Part shown: piece by piece, positions 34,148 to 42,023 of the stretch
Layout of the letters: each line of letters begins with the position of its first letter
How positions within the stretch are numbered: the stretch's first letter is position 1
NCBI GenBank assembly: GCA_934512135.1
Contig: CAKSWT010000002.1
Coordinates: 124,001 to 188,000, forward strand
Length of the DNA: 64,000 nt
Origin: an uncultured Oscillospiraceae bacterium
GTDB lineage: Bacteria; Bacillota; Clostridia; Oscillospirales; Oscillospiraceae
Reading direction: 5' to 3'
Notes under the pieces: model-generated
What the model was told of the DNA's origin: nothing
Databases searched by the model: none
Seen by the model: only the letters and a program-made list of their open reading frames with translations
Position numbers and translations under genes: made by a program

Positions 34148-34243
34148 ATGTATTGTTCCTTTCCTGAAAGTGCATCCAATACTATACCACAAATTTCAGA
34201 TGGGGAAAAGGGGAATCCCTAGGAAAAAGATTTGGAGATTCTA

Positions 34244-34272
34244 TTCGTTTCCGGAACAATTTGTGCTATAAT
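34244..34272 (+). promoter_or_regulatory. Promoter of pncA-pncB
   Basis: TATAAT (34267-34272) is perfect; the -35 (TTCGTT, 34244-34249) is weak. An 80-base leader follows with a 7-bp hairpin CCTGCGG/CCGCAGG (34289-34309). Confidence 0.6.
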
Positions 34273-34354
34273 AGTGTCCGCGGAAGGGCCTGCGGTCTGT
34301 CGCCGCAGGAGGCTCTGCCGATTTTCTATCCTAAAACAGAAGGGACTTTGCGCC

Positions 34355-34900
34355 ATGAAAAAATGTCTCATCGTCGTGGACTATCAGAATGATTTTGTCA
34401 CAGGCTCTCTTGGCTTTCCGGAGGCTGTGGCGCTGGAGGACAGGATCGTGTCCAAAATCCAGGAATACCGTGAAAACGGCGACGTGGTTATGTTCACCTT
34501 TGACACCCACACCAAGGAATATCTCATCACCCAGGAGGGCCGGAACCTCCCGGTTCCCCACTGCATCGGCGGAACGGAGGGGCATCAGCTTTACGGCGCC
34601 GTGGGACAGAACGTCCGAGAGGACGACTGGTGCTTTATCAAGTACACCTTTGGCTCAGATGCGCTGTACGAGTTCCTCACCAAAAACCCCTTCCGCAGCA
34701 TTGAGCTGGTGGGTGTGGTGACCAACATCTGCGTGATTGCCAATGCCGTGCTGGCAAAGACGGCACAGCCGGAAACGCCGGTGCTGGTGGATGCGGCCTG
34801 TGTGGCTTCCAATGACCCTGTCCTGCACGAAAAGGCGCTGGACGTCATGGAGAGCCTGCAAATTCAGGTTTCCCGGGAGGAGATGGCGCGCCATGAATAA
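34355..34900 (+). CDS. pncA: Nicotinamidase (isochorismatase-fold cysteine hydrolase)
   Basis: The 181-residue enzyme converts nicotinamide to nicotinate. The catalytic triad is Asp9 (VVDYQNDF), Lys96 (FIKYTFGS) and Cys126 (VTNICVIANA). Metal ligands fit Asp50 and His52 (FDTHT) with His69 (VPHC). The neighbouring pncB, which uses nicotinate, makes nicotinamide the probable substrate rather than isochorismate. The start at 34355 has GAAGGGA upstream. It overlaps pncB by 8 bases, so both steps of the salvage route are coupled. Confidence 0.93.
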   Translation: MKKCLIVVDYQNDFVTGSLGFPEAVALEDRIVSKIQEYRENGDVVMFTFDTHTKEYLITQEGRNLPVPHCIGGTEGHQLYGAVGQNVREDDWCFIKYTFGSDALYEFLTKNPFRSIELVGVVTNICVIANAVLAKTAQPETPVLVDAACVASNDPVLHEKALDVMESLQIQVSREEMARHE

Positions 34901-36335
34901 GCGGAACCTGTCCATGCTCTGCGACTTTTACGAGCTGACCATGGGAAACGGCTATTTTAAGACGGGATTTCAGAATAGAATCGCCTATTTCGATGTGTTT
35001 TTCCGGGCGGTCCCCGACGGCGGCGGCTATGCCATTGCGGCGGGCCTGGAGCAAATCGTGGCATATATCGAGCAGCTGCATTTTGACCAGGAGGATATTG
35101 AATTTCTGCGGAGCAAGGGGATTTTTGACGAGGGCTTTCTGCGTTATCTGCAGGATTTCCGCTTTACCGGAGATATTTACGCCGTACCCGAGGGCACGCC
35201 GGTGTTCCCCCAGGAGCCGATTCTCACGGTCCGGGCCCCGGCCATTGAGGCGCAGCTCATCGAGACCTATGTTCTGCTGGCCCTTAACCATCAAACCATG
35301 ATCGCCACCAAGGCCAACCGGATTGTCCGTGCCGCCCAGGGGCGGGCTGTGCTGGAGTTTGGCTCCCGCCGGGCCCAGGGGGCAGACGGGGCGATTATCG
35401 GCGCCAGAGCGGCATATATCGGCGGATGTGCCGGAACCGCCTGCACCCTGACAGATGAGCTCTACGGAGTCCCTGCCGGCGGAACCATGGCCCATGCCTG
35501 GGTTCAAATGTTTGACACAGAGTACGAGGCGTTCAAGACCTATTGTGAGCTGTATCCCCGGAACGCCACGCTTTTGGTGGACACCTATAACACGCTCAAA
35601 AGCGGTGTTCCCAATGCCATCCGCGCGTTCAAGGAGATTCTGATTCCCCAGGGAATTACGGATTTCGCCATACGGCTGGATTCCGGCGACATCTCCTATC
35701 TTTCCAAGCGAGCCCGTCAGATGCTGGACCAGGCGGGCCTAAAGACCTGCAAAATCACCGCCTCCAATGCGCTGGACGAGCATTTGATCCGGGATCTTGT
35801 GATGCAGGGCGCCCAGGTGGATACCTTCGGCGTGGGAGAGCGGCTGATTACCTCCAGAAGCGAGCCTGTTTTTGGCGGCGTATATAAGCTGGCCGCAGTG
35901 GAGGATGACGCCGGGAACATCATCCCCAAAATCAAGGTCAGCGAAAACACCACCAAAATCACAAATCCACACTTTAAACGGGTCTATCGCTTCTACGACA
36001 ACGAAAGCGGGAAGGCGCTGGCGGACGAGATCTGCCTGCACAGCGAAACCATCAATCCGGAAGTCCCCCACGTGATTTTTGACCCCAACGCCACCTGGAA
36101 AACAAAAACCCTGACCGACTTTACCGTTCGAGCGCTGCAGGTCCCGGTGTTCCGGCAGGGCAAGCGGGTGTATGATCTGCCGCCCCTCCGGGAAATCCAG
36201 CGTTACTGTCAGGCGCAGATCGAAACCCTGTGGGACGAGGTCAAGCGGTTTGAAAATCCTCACGCCTATTATGTGGACCTGTCAAGGCCCCTCTGGGAGG
36301 TCAAGCAGAAGCTGCTGGCCGCGGCGAAGAAGTGA
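34893..36335 (+). CDS. pncB: Nicotinate phosphoribosyltransferase
   Basis: The 480-residue enzyme joins nicotinate to PRPP, with ATP hydrolysis, to give nicotinate mononucleotide for NAD synthesis. Family marks are the N-terminal LCDFYELTMGNGYFKTG, VLEFGSRRAQGADGA, GTMAHAWVQMF and the phosphate-binding RLDSGDISYLSKRARQMLD with GVGERLITS. Length fits the longer bacterial form. The start at 34893 (ATGAATAA, overlapping the pncA stop) follows GGGAGGAGA. A terminator follows 21 bases after the stop. Confidence 0.96.
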   Translation: MNKRNLSMLCDFYELTMGNGYFKTGFQNRIAYFDVFFRAVPDGGGYAIAAGLEQIVAYIEQLHFDQEDIEFLRSKGIFDEGFLRYLQDFRFTGDIYAVPEGTPVFPQEPILTVRAPAIEAQLIETYVLLALNHQTMIATKANRIVRAAQGRAVLEFGSRRAQGADGAIIGARAAYIGGCAGTACTLTDELYGVPAGGTMAHAWVQMFDTEYEAFKTYCELYPRNATLLVDTYNTLKSGVPNAIRAFKEILIPQGITDFAIRLDSGDISYLSKRARQMLDQAGLKTCKITASNALDEHLIRDLVMQGAQVDTFGVGERLITSRSEPVFGGVYKLAAVEDDAGNIIPKIKVSENTTKITNPHFKRVYRFYDNESGKALADEICLHSETINPEVPHVIFDPNATWKTKTLTDFTVRALQVPVFRQGKRVYDLPPLREIQRYCQAQIETLWDEVKRFENPHAYYVDLSRPLWEVKQKLLAAAKK

Positions 36336-36356
36336 CATGTGCTGAGAATAAGTAAG

Positions 36357-36386
36357 AGCCAGGAGGTCTTATCGTACCTCCTGGCT
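36357..36386 (+). terminator. Terminator of pncA-pncB
   Basis: AGCCAGGAGGT and ACCTCCTGGCT form a perfect 11-bp stem, followed by CCGTTTCTTTT. Confidence 0.88.
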
Positions 36387-36464
36387 CCGTTTCTTTTGGT
36401 GAGGGAAACGCCTCACGGTGCTGGTGCGAATTCCAGCGCAATATCCTGTCATTTTATCGGAAGA

Positions 36465-38990
36465 CTACGGGGACAAATACCCCCGAATCTCCTTCATAAC
36501 CCCTTGGACCTCCAGTTCAAAGGCCGAGGCGGAGGTTCGCAGGGCGCCGTGGCCAAGGATGATCATCTGCTCCATGCCGTCAGAGGTTGCGACCCGAACA
36601 CGGTGCTTCTTTCCCAGGTCATAGGAAAGCCGCTCAATATAGGAGTCGGCTGTCTGTGCCTCCTTGGTGTAGACCACGGAAAGACCGCCGTAGTGCTCCA
36701 CGGAGCCGGGATTTCCCTTGACCTTGTAGGCGTCGAACACCAAAATCACCGGGCACTGCCGGTAGCTTTGATAGTTCCGCATCAATTCAATGAGTGCATC
36801 CCGTGCTGCGTCCAGGCTGTGCTGCGCCAGCCGGCTCAGCGTCGGCCAGGCAAAGATGATGTTGTATCCGTCTACCAGAAGGTATTCCGGTCCCTGGGGA
36901 AGAGGCGTGGCGCGGTATTTTTTGACTGCGTTCTCTCTGGGACCCATGGGCTGCTCCTGGGCGGTGCGGCCTTTGATGGGGCCGTAGGTACGCTCAAAGA
37001 TGCGCATCAGTTCCTGATCGGTGGCCAGAATCTTGCGGTATCTCCGCCCCAGCTCCTGCGCGGGCGGATCCTCCGGCACAGGGGTCAATATGCTGGGGAG
37101 ATGCATTTGCTGGGGAACGTCATACCATTTTACCGTATGTCCGGCGCCGTGGCTGCAAAAAATGCTGTCCGGGCTGTTTTCCGTATCCGCCTCCGGGTCG
37201 TATCCTATGGCTTGGATGACCGTGTCCTGATTGGGGCAGGGGAGATAGCCGTGGAAGCTACAGCTGAGCTGCCCCAGGCCATGGGTATAGGAAATCACAT
37301 CCTGAGGATATTCCTGCAAGGCGGATGCCGGGGCACTGCCCTGGAGCTGAACCATATCGTCCCGGGTCTCCGGCGGATTGAGCTGGGCGCCCATGTTCTG
37401 CAGGTCCGTCATGGCCCGTCCCACATAGGACTGCGGAAGCGTCAGAGAAAAATCGAACCAGGGCTCCAGCAAAAGAGACTCCGCTTCCATAAGCCCTTGA
37501 CGGACGGCACGATAGGTAGCCTGGCGGAAATCGCCGCCTTCCGTGTGCTTGAGATGGGCCTTGCCGGAAACCAGCGTGATTTTCATGTCTGTGATCGGGG
37601 ATCCGGTGAGCACACCCAGATGGGGCTTTTCAGCCAAATGGGTGAGGATCAAGCGCTGCCAATTTCGGTCCAGGGTATTCTCCGGACAGGTTGTGTCAAG
37701 CACCAGGCCGCTGCCCCGTTCTCCCGGCTCCAGCAGCAAATGGACCTCGGCGTAATGCCGCAGGGGCTCGTAGTGACCAACACCCTCCACCGGCGCGGAG
37801 ATGGTCTCCCGGTAGAGAATGCTTCCCTGACCGAAGTCCACAGCGACGCCAAAGCGTTCCAGCATCAGCTGCCTCAGCACCTCCAGCTGGACAGGCCCCA
37901 TGATCTGAAGCCGGATCTCCTGAGAGGCGCCGTGATAGTCCACATGGAGCTGAGGATCCTCCTCCTCCAGCTGTCGGACTTGGGTATAGGCCAGGGCCAC
38001 GTCATAGCCCTCGGGCAAAATCATCCGGTAGGTAAGAACCGGCACCAGGGTAGAGGGGGCTGCCGCCCCGGCGGCCCCCAGGCCCATGCCGGCATAGGTG
38101 TGGGTGGGCCCCAGCACAGCCACCACGTCTCCGGGATAGGCGGCGTCCACAGGCCGGAACTTGGAGCCGGAGTAAATTCGCAGCTGGGTGACCTTTTCTC
38201 CCGTGCCGGGGAGAAGCTGCCGGGCTTGGAGTACACCGCCGGTGACCTTCATATGGGTCTCCCGAACCCCCTGGGCGTCCCGGGCGATTTTATAAATCCG
38301 TCCGGAGAATTCCTCCGTCTGCCGGGTGCAGGGGGCATACTCCCGCAGCCCCTCCAGGAACTCCGAAACACCGCTTAGCTTCAGCGCCGCGCCGAACCAC
38401 ACCGGAAACAGCGTTCCCCGGGCAACGGCGGCCAATTTCGCCGCCTGGGAAATGGTCCCGGTTTCCAGCAGCTCATTTAACATCCCCTCGTCACAGAGCG
38501 CAAGCTCCTCCAAATCCGGCGCGGAGAGATCCTGAACGCCGCTGCCCAGGCTCTGCTGAAGGGACTGGAGAATCTGCGCCGGGTCCGCCCCAGGCAAATC
38601 CATCTTGCTGACAAAGAGAAAGGTGGGAATATTCCGCCTCCGCAGCAGACGCCACAGGGTCCTGGTGTGGCTCTGAATGCCTGCACTGCCGCCGATTACC
38701 AAAATGGCGCAGTCCAGAATGTCCAGGGTTCGCTCCATCTCCGCCGAGAAATCGGCGTGGCCCGGGGTGTCCATCAGGGTAAACTGACGGTCGCTTACAC
38801 GGAGCATCGCCTGCTTGGAGAAAATCGTAATGCCGCGCTGCCGCTCCAGGGAAAAGGTGTCCAGAAAAGCGCTGCCGTGATCCACCCGTCCCAGGGTCCG
38901 CAGTGTCCCGGCGCAGTACAGCATGGCCTCCGCCAGGGTGGTTTTGCCGGCATCCACATGGGCCAGAATTCCGATGACAGTCCGTTTCAT
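36465..38990 (-). CDS. TetM/EF-G-like ribosomal GTPase fused to a Rae1/YacP-like NYN nuclease domain
   Basis: This 841-residue protein has an EF-G-type translational GTPase for residues 1 to about 650: AHVDAGKTT (10-18), RGITI (52-56), DTPGH (74-78, with the catalytic His) and SKMD (128-131, where NKxD is usual). Domains III-V are those of the tetracycline ribosomal-protection group, including SYTHGLGQLSCSFHGYLP. From residue 702 a separate NYN/PIN domain begins: LLVDGYN, VFDAYKVKG, TKEAQTAD and ATSDGMEQ, with acidic residues Asp707, Asp753, Asp782 and Asp804. These segments match Bacillus Rae1 (YacP), a ribosome-dependent A-site mRNA endonuclease. A protein that both clears or moves the A site and cuts the mRNA there is the natural reading, but activity is inferred. 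It follows the MATE gene by 17 bases with AAAGGAG. Tetracycline resistance should not be assumed. Confidence 0.88.
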   Translation of the reverse strand: MKRTVIGILAHVDAGKTTLAEAMLYCAGTLRTLGRVDHGSAFLDTFSLERQRGITIFSKQAMLRVSDRQFTLMDTPGHADFSAEMERTLDILDCAILVIGGSAGIQSHTRTLWRLLRRRNIPTFLFVSKMDLPGADPAQILQSLQQSLGSGVQDLSAPDLEELALCDEGMLNELLETGTISQAAKLAAVARGTLFPVWFGAALKLSGVSEFLEGLREYAPCTRQTEEFSGRIYKIARDAQGVRETHMKVTGGVLQARQLLPGTGEKVTQLRIYSGSKFRPVDAAYPGDVVAVLGPTHTYAGMGLGAAGAAAPSTLVPVLTYRMILPEGYDVALAYTQVRQLEEEDPQLHVDYHGASQEIRLQIMGPVQLEVLRQLMLERFGVAVDFGQGSILYRETISAPVEGVGHYEPLRHYAEVHLLLEPGERGSGLVLDTTCPENTLDRNWQRLILTHLAEKPHLGVLTGSPITDMKITLVSGKAHLKHTEGGDFRQATYRAVRQGLMEAESLLLEPWFDFSLTLPQSYVGRAMTDLQNMGAQLNPPETRDDMVQLQGSAPASALQEYPQDVISYTHGLGQLSCSFHGYLPCPNQDTVIQAIGYDPEADTENSPDSIFCSHGAGHTVKWYDVPQQMHLPSILTPVPEDPPAQELGRRYRKILATDQELMRIFERTYGPIKGRTAQEQPMGPRENAVKKYRATPLPQGPEYLLVDGYNIIFAWPTLSRLAQHSLDAARDALIELMRNYQSYRQCPVILVFDAYKVKGNPGSVEHYGGLSVVYTKEAQTADSYIERLSYDLGKKHRVRVATSDGMEQMIILGHGALRTSASAFELEVQGVMKEIRGYLSP

Positions 38991-39007
38991 GTCTGTTGCT
39001 CCTTTGG

Positions 39008-40384
39008 TTACACCGCGAGATTATTAACCCAAATGCCCTTTTTCACCAGATAAAGCCCCAATACGGTTTTCAGTGCGTCCACGATCTGGACAATCAAATA
39101 CATAGAAACCAGAGGCAATCCGGTAAAGTGCGCCAGGACAAAGGCCACAGGAATGTTCAGGGCCCACATGGACACGCTGTCAAACAGGAAGGTGAGCAGC
39201 GTCTTTCCCCCGGAGCGCAGCGTGAAGTAACAGCAGTTATAAAGGCCCCGTGCCGTGAGAAATATGGCATCCAGCCAGAGAAGATCCCGGGCCAAATCCC
39301 GAACAGCCTCCGTGGTGTTGTAAATCTGAGGGAAGGCCGGGGCGAAAAGCGCCAAAAAAATGGCCGCGCCAAGGCAGAGCATCACCCCGAAGGTAATCAT
39401 TTTCCGGTTGGTATCCACGGCGTACTCCAGTTCTCCTGCGCCCAGCTCCTGGCCCACCATAATGGAGATGGAGGTACCCATGGCAAACACCGCCATGGTA
39501 AAGAAGTTGCTGACGGTGCTGGAGATATTATAGGCCGCCACTGCGTCCAGGCCGCGGGTGGAATAGCACTGTACGATCATGGTAGTTCCAAGGGACCACA
39601 TCAGCTCATTGAGAAGCAGCGGCATTCCCTTTGCCGTGACATCCTTAGCCAAGGAAAGGGGCACCCGAAGGGTTTTGTAAATTCCCGTGAGATAGGGGAA
39701 CTTGTCCCGGCGCACCTTGGCATAAATCAGGATAAAGGCCAGCTCGGAAAACCGAGAGATTACGGTTGCAATGGCAGCGCCTGCTACGCCCAGCTTCGGT
39801 GCCCCCAGCTTGCCAAAAATCAGGACGTAGTTAAAGCACATGTTGACCCCCACCGCCAGCACGCTGGCCTTCATGGGAATGGCCGTTTCCCCGGTCTCCC
39901 GCATGGTGGAGGAGTACATCTGAACAATGGAGAAGGGAATCAGACCGATCATCATAATCTCCAAATACTGCTTTCCGTAGAAAAGGGTGGCGGCAAGATC
40001 TCCGCCGGTGCCGGTATCTGTCAGGAACAGCTGAATCAGCGGCCTACGGAACACCCAAAATACAACAATGGCCAGTGCGGTGATGGCCGAGGTGGCAATC
40101 ACCTTGTAGCGAAAGACGCTTTTGATTTTCTCCTGGTCGCCCTTTCCGTAGTATTGGGCGCAGAAAATTCCCGCGCCGGACAGACTTCCGAAAATACACA
40201 GCTGGAAAATAAACAGCAGCTGATTGGTGATGGCCACGCCGGACATCTGTTCCGTGCCCACCTGGCCCACCATAATGTTGTCCAGCAGGCCCACAAAGTT
40301 TGTGATGCCCTGCTGAATCACAATCGGCAGCATGACCTTTAGCACACGGCGGTAAAACGACTTAGAACCAATATACTTCCCCAC
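39008..40384 (-). CDS. MATE-family efflux transporter
   Basis: A 458-residue membrane protein with twelve predicted helices in two pseudo-symmetric halves. The N-terminus reads LKVMLPIVIQQGITNFVGLLDNIMVGQVG, the typical MATE opening, and the second half repeats the pattern (AKGMPLLLNELMWSLGTTMIVQCYS). MATE proteins export drugs or metabolites using a Na+ or H+ gradient; the substrate cannot be read. The start codon is GTG at 40384 with AAAGGGAG upstream. It has its own extended -10 promoter and a hairpin in the leader, and it is co-transcribed with the ribosomal GTPase-nuclease fusion. Confidence 0.93.
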   Translation of the reverse strand: MGKYIGSKSFYRRVLKVMLPIVIQQGITNFVGLLDNIMVGQVGTEQMSGVAITNQLLFIFQLCIFGSLSGAGIFCAQYYGKGDQEKIKSVFRYKVIATSAITALAIVVFWVFRRPLIQLFLTDTGTGGDLAATLFYGKQYLEIMMIGLIPFSIVQMYSSTMRETGETAIPMKASVLAVGVNMCFNYVLIFGKLGAPKLGVAGAAIATVISRFSELAFILIYAKVRRDKFPYLTGIYKTLRVPLSLAKDVTAKGMPLLLNELMWSLGTTMIVQCYSTRGLDAVAAYNISSTVSNFFTMAVFAMGTSISIMVGQELGAGELEYAVDTNRKMITFGVMLCLGAAIFLALFAPAFPQIYNTTEAVRDLARDLLWLDAIFLTARGLYNCCYFTLRSGGKTLLTFLFDSVSMWALNIPVAFVLAHFTGLPLVSMYLIVQIVDALKTVLGLYLVKKGIWVNNLAV

Positions 40385-40415
40385 ACTAAAACTCCCTTTT
40401 TCGTGACTCGTAGGA

Positions 40416-40443
40416 GAGGACCTCCGTTTGACGGGAGGTCCTC
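40416..40443 (-). promoter_or_regulatory. Hairpin at the 5' end of the MATE operon leader
   Basis: GAGGACCTCC and GGAGGTCCTC (40416-40425, 40434-40443) form a perfect 10-bp stem with an 8-base loop. No T run follows, so it is not a standard terminator for the upstream gene. It begins a few bases after the predicted transcript start and sits about 30 bases before the MATE ribosome binding site. Confidence 0.6.
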
Positions 40444-40452
40444 CATAGAACG

Positions 40453-40458
40453 ATTATA
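40453..40458 (-). promoter_or_regulatory. Extended -10 promoter of the MATE operon
   Basis: TATGGTATAAT on the minus strand has a perfect -10 with the TGn extension; the -35 is poor (TATCTT). It implies a separate start of transcription for the MATE-GTPase pair, near 40446. Confidence 0.6.
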
Positions 40459-40485
40459 CCATAAGCGAACCGAAAAAGATAGCCC

Positions 40486-41652
40486 TTATTCCTTCGGCGG
40501 CTCCCCGGATTCCGGTGGGGTGATTCGCGCCGCATCCAGCATCCGCTGAAGCAGCATTTTAAAGTCGGCAATGGTGGGGTCAAAGAATCCCACGCCGTGG
40601 AGACTGATGACCACCATGCAAAGAATCGGAACGAAGATCATTCCCAATACGCCGCCGATTTTCATTCCCACATAGATGCTGATCAGAGAGGCCAGGGGAG
40701 ACAGGCCCGTATGGTTTCCAACCACCTTGGGCTCAGCCAGCTTGCGAAACATAAACAGAACAAAGGCCAAAATCAGCAGAAACAGCACCTTGGAATAATG
40801 CCCCAGGAACAGCTCGGCAATGGCCCAGGGCACCAGCACCGTCCCGCTACCAAAAAAGGGGATGATATCAATAAATCCGCAGAAAATCGCAATGAGCAGT
40901 GCGTAATCCTGGCCCCAGATCAAAAGGCTCGCAAAGATGATTATGGTAACGACGCCGGAAAGAATCGCCTGGGCCTTCATATATCCAAACATGGCGGTAC
41001 CTGTGGCCGCCCGAATGTGATTTACATGGGGGCGGATGGTTTCCGGAACGTGACTGGTGAGGCTTTCCCGGAGGTGAGGATAGTCCGAGGTCATGAAGTA
41101 AGCCCCAACCACGAAAAACAGCAGGGAAATCAGAAAGCTGACGATGCCGGAGGCCAGGCTTCCCACGCCGGAAACTACATTGGGAACCCAGGAGGAGATC
41201 TTGTCGGTGAGCCAGGATGCCGTCTTTTGAATCAAATCCAGCAGGTATTGCTCCGCATCCGCAGAGGGGAGGCTGACATTTCGCTCCAGGAAGTCGGCGA
41301 TGGTTTCCAGCAGTCCCGTGGTGTTGGACTGAATCTGCTGCCAGCTGCTCAGCAGATCGCTGACCTGGGAAAGCAGATAGTACCCCAGATAGATCAGCAG
41401 CCCTGTTACCGCCAAAATCAGCAGAAGGACAAAAAGCATGGACCAAAAATTCCACACCTTTCCGACTTTTTTCGTAAACTTCCGGACCAAGGGCGTTAAA
41501 AGGGACGCTGCCGCAAAGGCCAAAATAAATGGCAGGAACAGATCCAGTAGCGGCGGCAGCAGCAACACAACAAACAGAACCACACCGAGGATTAAGAAAA
41601 ACCGCAGCCCAATTCGGTATAAGAGCTTTTTCAGCGGGACGTCCTGGTTCAT
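40486..41652 (-). CDS. AI-2E-family permease (UPF0118, YtvI-like)
   Basis: The 388-residue membrane protein has the AI-2E/UPF0118 layout: two N-terminal helices, a long extracytoplasmic or amphipathic section (about 95-165), and a cluster of C-terminal helices with FCGFIDIIPFFGSGTVLVPW and the LAEPKVVGNHTGLSPLASLISIYVG signature. Members include transporters and the sporulation protein YtvI, which has the same size; the window alone cannot separate these. The start at 41652 follows GAGGAGG. The gene is 101 bases upstream of the MATE gene, but the latter has its own promoter. Confidence 0.9.
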   Translation of the reverse strand: MNQDVPLKKLLYRIGLRFFLILGVVLFVVLLLPPLLDLFLPFILAFAAASLLTPLVRKFTKKVGKVWNFWSMLFVLLLILAVTGLLIYLGYYLLSQVSDLLSSWQQIQSNTTGLLETIADFLERNVSLPSADAEQYLLDLIQKTASWLTDKISSWVPNVVSGVGSLASGIVSFLISLLFFVVGAYFMTSDYPHLRESLTSHVPETIRPHVNHIRAATGTAMFGYMKAQAILSGVVTIIIFASLLIWGQDYALLIAIFCGFIDIIPFFGSGTVLVPWAIAELFLGHYSKVLFLLILAFVLFMFRKLAEPKVVGNHTGLSPLASLISIYVGMKIGGVLGMIFVPILCMVVISLHGVGFFDPTIADFKMLLQRMLDAARITPPESGEPPKE

Positions 41653-41742
41653 AGCAATACCTCCTCTTGGCCCCATTTTATCATATGGTTTTTCAAAAAT
41701 ATATAGCGTTCTCATGAATTTTTTGAAAACATAAAAAAACAG

Positions 41743-41771
41743 TTGACTTTTCTTAAAATATGCGGTATCCT
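41743..41771 (+). promoter_or_regulatory. tRNA-Leu promoter
   Basis: TTGACT (41743-41748) and TATCCT (41766-41771) with a 17-base spacer, ending 21 bases before the tRNA. Confidence 0.72.
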
Positions 41772-41792
41772 AATCAGGCATTCAATAGAGAC

Positions 41793-41880
41793 GCGCGAGT
41801 GGTGGAATTGGTAGACTCGCTAGATTCAGGTTCTAGTGTCCATTACGGACGTGCGGGTTCAAGTCCCGCCTCGCGCACCA
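41793..41880 (+). tRNA. tRNA-Leu, anticodon CAG
   Basis: The 88-base cloverleaf has acceptor arms GCGCGAG/CTCGCGC, anticodon stem CTAGA/TCTAG with loop TTCAGGT (anticodon CAG at 41827-41829), a long variable arm (TGTCC-ATTAC-GGACG type, as class II tRNAs have), the T arm GCGGG-TTCAAGT-CCCGC, discriminator A and an encoded CCA end. It decodes CUG, the same codon as the proposed specifier in the leuA T-box. Confidence 0.97.
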
Positions 41881-41915
41881 ACGCCCTAAGACGATGGTCT
41901 TGGGGCGTTTTCTTT
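41881..41915 (+). terminator. Terminator of tRNA-Leu
   Basis: ACGCCCTAAGAC and GTCTTGGGGCGT pair with one wobble around GATG, then TTTTCTTT. Confidence 0.9.
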
Positions 41916-41961
41916 GCTCCTTGGCATCCATCCTGTTTCCTGAGGCGACTGAATCTGTGGG

Positions 41962-41990
41962 TTGTAGAACCCTTGGTTTTCTGATATAAT
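41962..41990 (+). promoter_or_regulatory. Promoter of the PsiE-like gene
   Basis: TTGTAG (41962-41967) and TATAAT (41985-41990), 17-base spacer. Confidence 0.75.
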
Positions 41991-42023
41991 TACCGGGGCA
42001 CAGCTGTGCCCCAAGGAGGAACT

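Noticed and set aside
34289..34309. NAD-sensing riboswitch before pncA
   Set aside because: Only a simple 7-bp hairpin is seen, with no known aptamer motif.
36339..38378. Plus-strand open frame of 679 codons opposite the GTPase-nuclease gene
   Set aside because: Shadow of a gene with clear GTPase motifs; its own translation has no domain pattern and it starts inside the pncB terminator region.
36465..38990. Calling the ribosomal GTPase a tetracycline resistance gene
   Set aside because: The GTPase belongs to the wider ribosomal-protection group but has an altered G4 motif, an added nuclease domain and low visible likeness to TetM. Resistance cannot be inferred.
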